NCBI GenBank assembly: GCA_029975555.1
Contig: JARKOY010000130.1
Span: forward strand, 1-35,979
Reading direction: 5' to 3'
Source: Spirochaetia bacterium
Lineage (GTDB): Bacteria; Spirochaetota; Spirochaetia; Treponematales; Rectinemataceae
Length of the DNA: 35,979 bases
A program made the translations under genes and the position numbers. Under the pieces are notes generated by a model. That model worked only from the letters and a program-made list of their open reading frames with translations. It made no database searches and was not told where the DNA came from. Of the stretch, positions 1-7,694 are shown piece by piece; the stretch's first letter is position 1; each line of letters opens with the position of its first letter.

Positions 1-90
1 CTCTATGGCGCCAGCTGTGGCCGGCCCCTGGGCCATCGCCGCGACAGCAGCGAAGGCCAGCGCCACGAGGGTTGCAAGTAGTTTTTTCAT
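1..90 (-). CDS. Partial secreted protein, N-terminus only (signal peptide)
   Basis: Reading right to left from an ATG at 88-90, the frame gives MKKLLATLVALAFAAVAAMA followed by QGPATAGAIE, then runs off the window edge. This is a classic type I signal peptide: two lysines, a hydrophobic alanine/leucine core and a likely cut after AMA. A strong Shine-Dalgarno, GGAGGTG, lies about 7 bases upstream of the ATG and supports the start. Only 30 residues are visible, so the mature protein cannot be named. It is exported to the periplasm or outside. It is transcribed divergently from the DUF488 gene, with about 200 bases between them. Confidence 0.6.
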   Translation of the reverse strand, partial: MKKLLATLVALAFAAVAAMAQGPATAGAIE

Positions 91-287
91 GCTGTTCACC
101 TCCACCACAATGACGCAGCCTTTGAGGCCTTTTGATTCAAACGTGGGGAGGTGTTTTTTTGAGCCTGTTTACCCCGATGAGGAGTAGCGTGGTGTGTGGA
201 TCGCAGGGGCTATTTCTGGCATACTCGTACCTTGCTCGCTCGTCATTGCGCAGCGCGCACGGCGCAAGGGCGCGGAAAGGACGCGAA

Positions 288-668
288 ATGGTCGATATCG
301 TGATCAAGCGAGTCTACGACGCGCGTGAACCCTCGGATGGTTACCGCGTCCTCGTGGACCGACTCTGGCCCCGCGGGCTCACGAAGGAGAGGGTCGGGGC
401 GGACCTGTGGTTCAAGGCCATTGCACCGAGTGCCGAGACGAGGCGTCTCTGTGAGCACGACCCCGCAAAGCGCGACCCCGCGAAGTGGGCCGAGTTTGTG
501 GCTCGCTACCGCGCTGAGCTCGATTCCAGGCCCGGAGAGGTCGCGGTGCTGCTCGAACGCGCCCGCGAGGGCAAGGTCACGCTCCTCTTCGCCTCGCGGG
601 ATATTGTCTGCAACCAGGCTGAGGTTCTCAGAGTATATATACATGAACGACTTCAACACTCAGAGTGA
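288..668 (+). CDS. DUF488 family protein (YeaO-like)
   Basis: A 126-residue cytoplasmic protein of the DUF488 family, whose function is not established. The family signature is clear: a start reading MVDIVIKRVYDA, then YRVLVDRLWPRGLTKE near residues 20-37, a central SAETRRLCEHDP segment, and a C-terminal VTLLFASRD strand. The length fits the YeaO-type branch (about 115-125 residues). The ATG at 288 is preferred over the upstream in-frame ATG at 132 because the family homology begins there and an AAAGGA Shine-Dalgarno lies 7-8 bases before it. The next gene follows 16 bases after the stop, so the two are probably cotranscribed. No catalytic role is claimed. Confidence 0.85.
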   Translation: MVDIVIKRVYDAREPSDGYRVLVDRLWPRGLTKERVGADLWFKAIAPSAETRRLCEHDPAKRDPAKWAEFVARYRAELDSRPGEVAVLLERAREGKVTLLFASRDIVCNQAEVLRVYIHERLQHSE

Positions 669-684
669 GAAAGGCGGTACAAGC

Positions 685-1116
685 ATGAAGAATCGAAGTG
701 TGGCGGTGGTACTCTTTATGGCGCTGATTCTCGGGACTGGCGCGTTTGCCCAGACGATCAGTTTCGGACTCGGCGACGCGGATCTGGATGCGGGCCTCAA
801 CAGTCTGAACGCAAGCGCGCAGGTGAATCTCGCTGGTTTTCAGGCTGAGGTGAGTTTTGCGTGGGGGCAGCCCGCCGCAAGCATTACGCTCGCCCTTTCG
901 CAGGGCCTTTCGCCTGCGGAAGTGTACTTCGCGGCGGCGCTTTCGAAGCTGTCGGGCAAGCCGATCAGCGTCATCATCGATCTCTACAAGAGCAACAAAT
1001 CGAAGGGATGGGGCGCGCTGGCGAAGGAATTGGGGATCAAGCCGGGCTCGAAGGAGTTCAAACTGCTCAAGGAAAAATTGTCGGGTTCCACGGCGAAATT
1101 GAAATCGAAAAAGTGA
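685..1116 (+). CDS. Small secreted protein of unknown function
   Basis: A 143-residue protein starting MKNRSVAVVLFMALILGTGAF with a likely signal-peptidase site after AFA, so it is exported. The mature part has an alternating hydrophobic/polar stretch, a segment on how its 'SPAEVYFAAALSKLSGKPIS' repeat-like region packs (about residues 76-95), and a basic tail with KGWGALAKELGIKPGSKEF (about 110-128) ending in KLKSKK. The GWGxxAKELGIKPGSxEF stretch recurs in small periplasmic proteins of several bacterial phyla, but I know of no assigned function. The ATG at 685 follows an AAAGGCGG ribosome-binding site. The gene is the last of the plus-strand pair and is closed by a terminator 19 bases on. 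Confidence 0.75.
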   Translation: MKNRSVAVVLFMALILGTGAFAQTISFGLGDADLDAGLNSLNASAQVNLAGFQAEVSFAWGQPAASITLALSQGLSPAEVYFAAALSKLSGKPISVIIDLYKSNKSKGWGALAKELGIKPGSKEFKLLKEKLSGSTAKLKSKK

Positions 1117-1134
1117 TGTGAAAAGGAATGAATG

Positions 1135-1170
1135 AAAGGCAGGCCGCCTGGCTGACGGTCTGCCTTTTTT
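1135..1170. terminator. Bidirectional intrinsic terminator between convergent genes
   Basis: AAAGGCAGGCCG at 1135-1146 pairs with CGGTCTGCCTTT at 1156-1167 (one G-T pair), with a 9-base loop. A run of T follows on the plus strand, and A residues sit at the other foot. It lies between the stop of the small secreted protein (1116) and the stop of ygeW (1175), so it can end transcription from both sides. Confidence 0.8.
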
Positions 1171-1174
1171 ATGC

Positions 1175-2368
1175 TCAGAACACGCGCGGCTTCGTCCGTG
1201 CCACGAGACGGTCGAGGAGTTCGGCCGGACGGTCGAATTTGCCCAGGAGAATCATCGCCGCGATGATGTAGGGCTTGTAGCTCGCCTCGCGGTAGGTGTC
1301 GTCGCGGTAGCGGTCGAAGACGCTGGCAGCGACTTCGCCCGCTTCGCAGGATACGCCAGAGATGTCCGCAGGCAGACAGTGCATGTAGAGGGCTTTCCCG
1401 CCCTTGGTGAGTTTCATCTTCTCCTCGGTGCACTCCCAGTCCTTGAACTTGGCGTTGTTGGCGAGCGCCTCCTTCTCGAGCGCTTTAAGCCCGTCCTTGT
1501 CGCCGGCGTGGAGCAGGGGCACACGGCGAAGCATGACATCATAGGGCGCCCAGCTCTTTGGGTAGACGATGTCCGCGACTTTGAAGGCCTCGTCCATAGA
1601 GTCGGTGTAGGTAAAGCTTCCGCCCGAGGCAGCCGCCTGCCGTTTCGTCATCTCCACGACCTCGGGGATGAGGTCGTAGCCCTTTGGGTGAGCCAGGACG
1701 ATGTCCATGCCGAATCTGCTCGCAAGGCCGATCACGCCCTGGGGCACCGAGAGAGGCTTGCCGTAGGAGGGGCTGTATGCCCAGCTCATGGCGATTTTCT
1801 TGCCCTTGAGTTTGTCCAGGCCGCCAAAGTAGTGGGCCAGGTGGAGGAAGTCCGCCATCGACTGGGTGGGGTGGTCGATGTCGCTCTGCAGGTTGACAAT
1901 GGTGGGGCGGGAGGGCAGAACACCGGCTGCAACGCCATCGTCGAGGGCTTTGCCGACTTCCCGCTGATAACGGTCGCCTTCGCCGAGGTACATGTCGTCG
2001 CGAATGCCGATTGCCTCGGTGAGGAAGCTGATCATGTTTGCAGTCTCGCGGACGGTCTCGCCGTGGGCGATTTGACTCTTGCCCTCATCGAGGTCCTGAA
2101 CGTAGAGGCCGAGGAGGTCGCAGGCCGAAGCAAAGGAGAAGCGGGTCCGCGTCGAATTGTCGCGAAAGTTCGACACGGCGATGCCTGAGTCGAAGGCGCG
2201 GGGGCTGATGTTCTGTTCGCGCATGGCGCGCAGGATGTCGGCGACGAGGAAGGTTGCCTCGATTTCCTCCGGTGACTTTTCCCAGGTGAGGAGAAAGTCC
2301 TTGCCTAGCATAGCGATGCGTTTGCTGCGCAGTTGCTCGATCATCGAGCGGATGGTCGATGTATCCAT
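1175..2368 (-). CDS. ygeW: Knotted carbamoyltransferase YgeW
   Basis: A 397-residue member of the aspartate/ornithine carbamoyltransferase superfamily, matching YgeW (about 396 residues in E. coli) in length and sequence. The carbamoyl-phosphate loop is FRDNSTRTRFSF (STRTR at 72-76), HGETVRETANMISF follows near 103-116, and the HCLPADISG motif falls near residue 329. YgeW belongs to the gene set tied to anaerobic urate/purine breakdown, where it is thought to move a carbamoyl group between a ureido intermediate and phosphate, so that energy can be recovered as carbamoyl phosphate. The exact substrate is not visible from sequence. The ATG is preceded by GGAGGACTAG. It is the last gene of a three-gene minus-strand operon, 20 bases after the deaminase gene. 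Confidence 0.9.
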   Translation of the reverse strand: MDTSTIRSMIEQLRSKRIAMLGKDFLLTWEKSPEEIEATFLVADILRAMREQNISPRAFDSGIAVSNFRDNSTRTRFSFASACDLLGLYVQDLDEGKSQIAHGETVRETANMISFLTEAIGIRDDMYLGEGDRYQREVGKALDDGVAAGVLPSRPTIVNLQSDIDHPTQSMADFLHLAHYFGGLDKLKGKKIAMSWAYSPSYGKPLSVPQGVIGLASRFGMDIVLAHPKGYDLIPEVVEMTKRQAAASGGSFTYTDSMDEAFKVADIVYPKSWAPYDVMLRRVPLLHAGDKDGLKALEKEALANNAKFKDWECTEEKMKLTKGGKALYMHCLPADISGVSCEAGEVAASVFDRYRDDTYREASYKPYIIAAMILLGKFDRPAELLDRLVARTKPRVF

Positions 2369-2388
2369 CTAGTCCTCCATATTGATGT

Positions 2389-3855
2389 TCACAGAATGCC
2401 CGCTCTTTTGTACATGCGCTCGCAGGCGGAGAGCGCGTTGCGGCGAATCATTTCCTCGTCGGCTCCCACGAGAAGTCCATGGCGCACAACCGGTCTGCCG
2501 TTGACGATGAGGTGGTCGACCCCGTGGTTGTAGCCTGAAAAGAGGAGGGCCGCGAGCGGATCAGAGAGTGCACCGGCGTATTCGAGTTTCATCACATCGA
2601 AGAGGGCGAGGTCGGCGAGGGCTCCCTCGGCGATCGTGCCGGTTTGGTCGAAGCCGAGAAGCCGCGCGCCGCCTCGTGTGGCGATGTCCATGGCCTCGCC
2701 CGCGCTGAGGCCTGTGGCGCCGTACTTAATGCGCTGCAGAAGGAGCGCCTGGCGCGCCTCTCCGAGCATGTCCGAGGTGTCGTTCGATGCCGATCCGTCC
2801 ACGGCAAGCCCGACCGGAATGCCCCTGTCGAGCATCTCGCGCACCCGGCAAATGCCTGAGCCGAGCCGCATGTTCGAGGAAGGACAGTGCGCCACGCCCG
2901 TGCCAGTCTGGGCGAGGAAGTCGAGCTCTTCGTCGTTGAAGAAGATGCCGTGCGCATACCAGACATCGGGCCCGACGAAATCGCAGTCGCGCATGACCTG
3001 CAAGGGCCGGCGGCCGTAGACTTCCACACAGTAGTCGTCCTCGTCGCTTGTTTCGGCAAGGTGAGTGTGCAGGCGCGCGCCGTACTTGCGCGCGAGGGCG
3101 GCTGAATTCTTCATGAGCCGTTCGCTTACAGAAAAGGGCGAGCAGGGCGCGAGGGCGACCTTGCGCATCGCGTCGGGCGCGGGGTCGTGGAAGAGTCGCA
3201 GAGTCTCTTCGCTGTGCGCGAGGATGATGTCTTCATCTTGGACGGTGCTGTCGGGAGGAAGCCCCCCGTCCTTTTTCGAGCGCGACATGGAGCCGCGCGT
3301 GGGGGCGAACCTGAGGCCAATATCGGCCGCTGCGCGGAACTGCAGCGAGGGTATGTCCCCCGCAAATCCCGCCGGGTAGAGGTAGTGGTGATCGGTGGTG
3401 AGCGTGCAGCCTGTCTTTGCCAGCTCTGCCATCGCGAGCATGCTCGACCAGTACACGGCTTCAGGATCGAGGAACTTCCAGATTTCGTACAGGTAGACCA
3501 GCCAGTCGAAGAGCTTCGCGTCCTGCACTGCAGGCATGTTGCGGGTGAGGGTCTGATAGAAGTGGTGGTGCGTGTTGACGAGTCCCGGCAGCACGACGTG
3601 ACGAGACGCGTCGATGACGGTGACAGGCGCTCCGGCGGAGGCGCCCGCAGGCGAGAAACCGGGTGCGTTCGGCGCCGCGAGGTTCGTGCCGATTTTCACG
3701 ATGCGGTTGTCGTCGATGAGGATATCGACGCCGCGAAGGAGATCGAAGCGGTGGCGGTCTTGCGGCTGCGAGCAGGCTGGCGTAGCGGTGTCGCCTGTCG
3801 CGTCGGTACCGCGCGTCGGCACCGCCACCGCGAAACAGTCTCGAAGGAGAATCAC
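2389..3855 (-). CDS. 8-oxoguanine deaminase-type amidohydrolase
   Basis: A 488-residue metal-dependent amidohydrolase (TRZ/ATZ/guanine deaminase group). Metal ligands are visible: NTHHHFYQTLTR near residue 95, HTHLAETSDEDDY near 262, a further histidine region with HCPSSNMRLGSG near 321, and VDGSASND near 351. The segments PAVQDAKLFDWLVYLYEIWK and TTDHHYLYP match 8-oxoguanine deaminase, which converts 8-oxoguanine to urate plus ammonia. That would feed this purine cluster. The start chosen is a GTG at 3855 whose bases overlap the stop of the preceding PLP gene as GTGA, with GGAGAT as ribosome-binding site. The N-terminus carries about 20 extra low-complexity residues (RGTDATGDTATPACSQ region) and an alanine/proline-rich stretch before the first metal motif. 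A related substrate such as guanine is possible. Confidence 0.8.
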   Translation of the reverse strand: MILLRDCFAVAVPTRGTDATGDTATPACSQPQDRHRFDLLRGVDILIDDNRIVKIGTNLAAPNAPGFSPAGASAGAPVTVIDASRHVVLPGLVNTHHHFYQTLTRNMPAVQDAKLFDWLVYLYEIWKFLDPEAVYWSSMLAMAELAKTGCTLTTDHHYLYPAGFAGDIPSLQFRAAADIGLRFAPTRGSMSRSKKDGGLPPDSTVQDEDIILAHSEETLRLFHDPAPDAMRKVALAPCSPFSVSERLMKNSAALARKYGARLHTHLAETSDEDDYCVEVYGRRPLQVMRDCDFVGPDVWYAHGIFFNDEELDFLAQTGTGVAHCPSSNMRLGSGICRVREMLDRGIPVGLAVDGSASNDTSDMLGEARQALLLQRIKYGATGLSAGEAMDIATRGGARLLGFDQTGTIAEGALADLALFDVMKLEYAGALSDPLAALLFSGYNHGVDHLIVNGRPVVRHGLLVGADEEMIRRNALSACERMYKRAGIL

Positions 3856-5309
3856 TTCAGTATCTCCGCATTGAAGTCCTCGATGAGCGCATCGAGCGCG
3901 CCGACCTGTGCGTGGAGGCCGCCCCAGTAGGCGCGGTAGTCGTCCCACTGCGCGCGCAGCTCGGAGATATCCTTGCCCAGTTGCTCGATCCACGTGAAGT
4001 ACTTGAGGTTGTGGGCGCGGCGGCGGTCCACGTGCGTCATGTCGAACACATAGTCCACCGACAGACCCTGCAGTCGGTCGTAGTCGCGATCTGCCTGGCG
4101 CTGATCGTATGGCCCGCGCTCGGCGGTGAGCTCTGCGAGTCTGGACTGGTACATGGTCATGGAGTCGGTGAACATCGTGAAGACAATGTCATCTTCACTC
4201 AATTCATAGTATTTGGCGAACTTGATCGCGGCGATGAGGTTGCCCACGCCCGAGATGCCGAGCCAGTCGAGTCTGTTCACCACGTTCGGATCAGCGCCCG
4301 CCTCGATGAGGGCCTTGCGCCCTGCTGGCTCGTTGAAGAGGCGAATGAAACGCATCGGAAGCTCGTCGTCGACGCCGATCGCCGCATCCGTGTCGCGGAA
4401 ATTGTGGATCCATGGGATGTGCTTGTCGCCGATGCCCTCGATGCGGTGGCCGCCGAAGCCGTTCTCCAAGATGGTGGGACACTGCAGGGCCTCGCCGACC
4501 GCGAGGCGTGCGCCAGGGAATCGCTCCTTGATGTAGGAGCCTGAGCCGAGCGTCCCTGCCGAGCCCGATGAGAGGACGACACCGCCCACATGGGCATTCG
4601 GGCCGCCGATCGCACGGAAGACTTCTTCCATGGCGGGGCCGGTGACCGCGTAGTGCCAGAGGTGGTTGGGAAGCTGATCGAACTGGTTGAAGATCACGAC
4701 GTCGTGACGGGTGCGCTGGAGCTCCACGCACTTGTCGAATATTTCTTTGACGTTGGATTCGCAGCCAGGAGTGGCGATGACCTCTTCGGCCATGGTCTTG
4801 AGCCAGTCGAAGCGCTCGCGGCTCATCTCCGCGGGCAGAATGGCCACACTGGGGCATGCGAGCAATCGGGAGATGTAGGCGCCGCCGCGGCAGTAGTTGC
4901 CGGTGCTCGGCCAGACTGCCTTCTTGGTGGTGGGATCGAAGCGCCCCGTGACGAGCTCGGGCGCGAGGCATGCGTAGGCCGCGCCGACCTTGTGGGCGCC
5001 GGTCGGGAACCACTTGCCCGCGAGGCCGACGATGCGCGCCTTCGTGCCGGTGATGGCGCGGGGAATTTCGAGGAAGTTCACCTTGCCGAATCCGCCGCCG
5101 AACTCCTTTGGCTCGTTGTGCCAGTTCACGCGGAAGAGATTACGCGGGTGCACGTCCCACAGGCCGATCTTCGAGAGTTCGCCCACGATCGACGAGGGTA
5201 TTTTCGAGGGATCGCGCATCTGCGCGAAGGTGGGAAGGAGGATGCCTTTTTGTCGGCAACGTTCGATATTCTTTCTGCGCTGAGATTCGTTGACACTGAG
5301 ATCGATCAT
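3852..5309 (-). CDS. Large PLP-dependent fold-type II enzyme, uncharacterised
   Basis: A 485-residue PLP-dependent protein. FPTGAHKVGAAYA near residue 105 carries the presumed Schiff-base lysine in a tryptophan-synthase-beta-like GAHK context. STGNYCRGGAY near 138 is the substrate-carboxylate loop, and SSGSAGTLGSGSY near 246 is the phosphate-binding glycine-rich loop. The protein is longer than threonine synthase or diaminopropionate ammonia-lyase and matches a conserved clostridial/spirochaetal type often labelled only 'PLP-dependent protein, beta subunit'. It is not canonical YgeX. The ATG at 5309 is chosen because AAGGAG lies 6 bases upstream; an ATG 24 bases further up has no such site. 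It heads the operon with the 8-oxoguanine deaminase (4-base overlap) and ygeW, which implies a role in purine-derived amino acid cleavage. The substrate is unknown. Confidence 0.75.
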   Translation of the reverse strand: MIDLSVNESQRRKNIERCRQKGILLPTFAQMRDPSKIPSSIVGELSKIGLWDVHPRNLFRVNWHNEPKEFGGGFGKVNFLEIPRAITGTKARIVGLAGKWFPTGAHKVGAAYACLAPELVTGRFDPTTKKAVWPSTGNYCRGGAYISRLLACPSVAILPAEMSRERFDWLKTMAEEVIATPGCESNVKEIFDKCVELQRTRHDVVIFNQFDQLPNHLWHYAVTGPAMEEVFRAIGGPNAHVGGVVLSSGSAGTLGSGSYIKERFPGARLAVGEALQCPTILENGFGGHRIEGIGDKHIPWIHNFRDTDAAIGVDDELPMRFIRLFNEPAGRKALIEAGADPNVVNRLDWLGISGVGNLIAAIKFAKYYELSEDDIVFTMFTDSMTMYQSRLAELTAERGPYDQRQADRDYDRLQGLSVDYVFDMTHVDRRRAHNLKYFTWIEQLGKDISELRAQWDDYRAYWGGLHAQVGALDALIEDFNAEILK

Positions 5310-5460
5310 GCTGAACTCCTTGGTGTACGACATTGTGTTTAAAGTACCACGGCCCTGGTCTAATGCGCCGCCATGTCTACCCATGCACTGCGATGGCCGC
5401 AAGAAATGACAAACCTGAAACTGGCAATGCAAAAGCTGGCCTGACCGCACAACAACACAG
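5310..5460 (-). other. Untranslated leader of the PLP-deaminase-ygeW operon
   Basis: If transcription starts just after the -10 at 5466-5471, about 150 bases precede the ATG at 5309. The leader contains short complementary pieces (for example GGCCAGC and GCATTGCC around 5423-5443) but I could not fit it to a known purine, xanthine, guanidine or preQ1 riboswitch. No reading frame longer than the 15-residue extension of the gene itself stands out. Confidence 0.3.
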
Positions 5461-5465
5461 TCTGC

Positions 5466-5474
5466 AGTATACCA
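5466..5474 (-). promoter_or_regulatory. Extended -10 promoter for the PLP-deaminase-ygeW operon
   Basis: On the minus strand the sequence reads TGGTATACT: a TGn extension followed by the -10 hexamer TATACT. No good -35 hexamer is seen 17 bases upstream, which is usual for extended -10 promoters. Expected start is near 5459. Confidence 0.45.
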
Positions 5475-5613
5475 CAGCCTTATGGAATTGGGGAGGGGCG
5501 GGCATACGCTAGAGCGACACGCTCATGACCGCAGGCGTTGAGATACCTTTAGAAGAGTGCCATGCCATTTTGCAAAAATCGCTCCCGCGCAAGTTTCTCC
5601 AGGAGTATCTTTC

Positions 5614-5642
5614 TTTACCTTGCTGTCTCAAACATGTATACT
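5614..5642 (+). promoter_or_regulatory. Probable sigma-70-type promoter of speDE
   Basis: TTTACC at 5614-5619 and TATACT at 5637-5642 are 17 bases apart, upstream of speD. The start would be near 5649, giving a leader of about 60 bases that ends in the GGAAGGAG ribosome-binding site. The -35 is a weak match. The rest of the gap 5475-5613 shows nothing I can assign. Confidence 0.45.
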
Positions 5643-5707
5643 ATATCTTTGTTGTGCATACGCTCGCAGATGATTTGAAGCGGCGATTATAGGGAAGGAG
5701 CTTCAGA

Positions 5708-6652
5708 TTGGTCAAACGGGTAAAAGGGAAAACACTCAAACTCGAAGGATTCAACAACCTAACAAAATCGATCAGCTTCAACATTTATGACATTTGCTAT
5801 GCCCGTTCGCGGGAATCACAGATCGAGTACCTCGAATATGTCGATGAGGAATACAATTCCAAGCGTCTGGAAGAGATTGTCGAGAATGTCACGCGCATAA
5901 TCAACGCAAAACTGGTCAGTGTCTCTACGCAGGATTACGATCCGCGCGGTGCGAGTGTCGTTGCGCTCATCAATGAAGGCTCTCCTGTGGCGGATGAGCA
6001 CATCAAGTCTGAGAATGCTCAACCCATAGGACCGCGCAACGATGATGAAGATGTATCTGACTCAGCTGAGGTGCCGACTTCGGTACATCCAGCCGGTGCG
6101 GCGGACTCCGATCCCCATACAGGTTCAACCAAACAGAGCGAGGTACCCGCTTCCTTTATCGTCGGCCATCTCGACAAGAGCCACATCGCCATTCACACGT
6201 ATCCTGAATACCATCATTTGACGGGGCTGGCGAGCTTTCGCGTCGACATCGACATTTCGACGTGCGGCATGATATCTCCGCTTTCGGCGCTCAATTACCT
6301 CATCGAAAGCTTTGATTCCGAAGTGGTGATCATCGATTACCGGGTCAGAGGCTTCACGCGAGACCACAAAGGGCGCAAGGTTTTCATCGACCATGACATT
6401 TCTTCTATCCAGGACTACATCGACCGAGAAATACTCGACCGCTACGTCACGTACGACATCAATATTCTTTCAGACAACAACTTTCATACCAAGATGCGCA
6501 AAAAAGAGATTCGCCTCAAGGATTTTCTGTTCGGCGATGAAGTGACGACCCTCGATTTGAAGGAAAAAGAACGGATCAAGCGCGCACTCTTGCACGAAAT
6601 CCAGGAAATTTTTGAATCCAGAAATCTCAACATGCGCGCTGGCAAACAATGA
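5708..6652 (+). CDS. speD: S-adenosylmethionine decarboxylase proenzyme, E. coli type
   Basis: A 314-residue pyruvoyl enzyme that makes decarboxylated SAM, the aminopropyl donor for spermidine. It aligns along its length with E. coli SpeD: LEGFNNLTKSISFNIYDICYA at the N-terminus, DYDPRGASV near 77-84, the self-cleavage site in HLDKSHIAIHTYPE (cut expected between K157 and S158), then DIDISTCGMISPLSALNYLI and YRVRGFTRDHKG. It is longer than E. coli SpeD (264 residues) because about 40 acidic, proline- and serine-rich residues sit between roughly residues 91 and 150, just before the cleavage site. The start is a TTG, supported by GGAAGGAG 7 bases upstream and by where homology begins. speE follows after 43 bases. 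Confidence 0.93.
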   Translation: MVKRVKGKTLKLEGFNNLTKSISFNIYDICYARSRESQIEYLEYVDEEYNSKRLEEIVENVTRIINAKLVSVSTQDYDPRGASVVALINEGSPVADEHIKSENAQPIGPRNDDEDVSDSAEVPTSVHPAGAADSDPHTGSTKQSEVPASFIVGHLDKSHIAIHTYPEYHHLTGLASFRVDIDISTCGMISPLSALNYLIESFDSEVVIIDYRVRGFTRDHKGRKVFIDHDISSIQDYIDREILDRYVTYDINILSDNNFHTKMRKKEIRLKDFLFGDEVTTLDLKEKERIKRALLHEIQEIFESRNLNMRAGKQ

Positions 6653-6695
6653 ATCGCATTCCTGTGTGGGAAGTAGTGGTACGCGGGGTTGATCT

Positions 6696-7613
6696 ATGAA
6701 AAAGATAATCGAGCGCCTCAATCCTCATTGCGGTTTCTTCTACGATATTTCGAAGGTGCTTGTGCGGACGCGCAGCGCGTGGCAAACGATCGAGCTCGCC
6801 GAGAGCCCTGAATTCGGAAAAGTACTCCTCTTGGACGGCATCACACAGGTTACCCAAAAAGGAGAGGAGCGCTATCATGAGTCGCTCGTCATTCCCGCGA
6901 TGCTTTCGCACCCCGCCCCCGCGAATGTGCTTATCGTCGGAGGTGGGGACGGAGGTGTGCTGCGCGAGGTGCTCCGTTTCAGAACCGTCAGGAAGGCCGT
7001 CATGGTCGAGCTCGACGAGGCGGTCGTCTCTTTTTCTAAACAATATATGCCCCAGATCAGCGACGGCGCATTCGATGATCCTCGAGTGGAGATCGTGATA
7101 GGAGATGGGCGCGCGTATGTAGAACAATGTTCCGAAGCTTCTTTCGATGTCGTCCTCATGGATATGACGGATCCTTTCGGTCCTTCCGAAAAGCTCTATA
7201 CGAAAGAATTCTTTGCTCAGGTGAAGAGAGTCCTGCGTGGGGCCGAGGGCGTATTCGCCATGCATGGGGAATCGCCGATTGCAAGGCCTGTCGCCTACGC
7301 ATGCATCGAAAAAACCTTACGTGAGGTTTTTTTGTGCGTAAAGTCCGCCTTTGCGTTCGTTCCAATGTATGGAACTCTTTGGTCATTCAAATTTGCTTCC
7401 GACACGTGCGATTGTGGTTCGCTTTGTGAGGACGACGTGACCAGTCTGCTCAGTGCGCGCTCCTCAAAGACGCCCAAATACTGGAATGCTCAAATCTATA
7501 AAGCCCTCTTTGCGGTTGAACCCGCGGCGATCGAGGCGCTCTCTCATCCCGAGGCACGCATAATCGAGGATCGCAATCCCTGTTTCCCTGATGCATTCGA
7601 TCCTAAACGCTGA
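6696..7613 (+). CDS. speE: Spermidine synthase (polyamine aminopropyltransferase)
   Basis: A 305-residue cytoplasmic aminopropyltransferase that moves the aminopropyl group of decarboxylated SAM onto putrescine. Motifs are in family order: LLLDGITQVTQKGEERYHE near 45-63, the nucleotide loop VLIVGGGDGGVLREVLRF near 75-92, VELDEAVVSFSKQYMP near 105-120, VIGDGRAYV near 132, and MDMTDPFGPSEKLYT near 150-164 with the catalytic aspartate. The pair speD-speE supplies both halves of the reaction, so a spermidine product is most likely, although another amine acceptor cannot be excluded. The last 100 residues include a cysteine-containing stretch (SDTCDCGSLCEDD) that is unusual for the family. The ribosome-binding site is weak (GGGGTT). 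It converges on the next gene with an 81-base gap and no obvious terminator. Confidence 0.92.
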   Translation: MKKIIERLNPHCGFFYDISKVLVRTRSAWQTIELAESPEFGKVLLLDGITQVTQKGEERYHESLVIPAMLSHPAPANVLIVGGGDGGVLREVLRFRTVRKAVMVELDEAVVSFSKQYMPQISDGAFDDPRVEIVIGDGRAYVEQCSEASFDVVLMDMTDPFGPSEKLYTKEFFAQVKRVLRGAEGVFAMHGESPIARPVAYACIEKTLREVFLCVKSAFAFVPMYGTLWSFKFASDTCDCGSLCEDDVTSLLSARSSKTPKYWNAQIYKALFAVEPAAIEALSHPEARIIEDRNPCFPDAFDPKR

Positions 7614-7694
7614 AGGCTTTTTCATGCAACGCGAGGCTGCAGCCGTCCTAGGGGTAGAGATTTCAGTGCGGCAAGCCTTCGCAGAGGAAACGCA

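Noticed and set aside
2389-3855. Calling this gene ssnA
   Set aside because: The gene at 10227-11630 matches SsnA far better. This one has the VQDAKLFDWLV signature of 8-oxoguanine deaminases.
3852-5309. Calling this gene ygeX (diaminopropionate ammonia-lyase)
   Set aside because: It is longer than YgeX, and the PLP-lysine context (GAHKVGAA) and overall sequence do not match that family as I know it.
5310-5460. Purine riboswitch in the leader
   Set aside because: No three-way junction with the conserved purine-riboswitch loop bases could be found by eye.
7612-7680. Terminator between speE and the PLP gene
   Set aside because: GAAGGCTT and AAGCCTTC are complementary but 53 bases apart with no T-run at the stem, so this is too weak to annotate.
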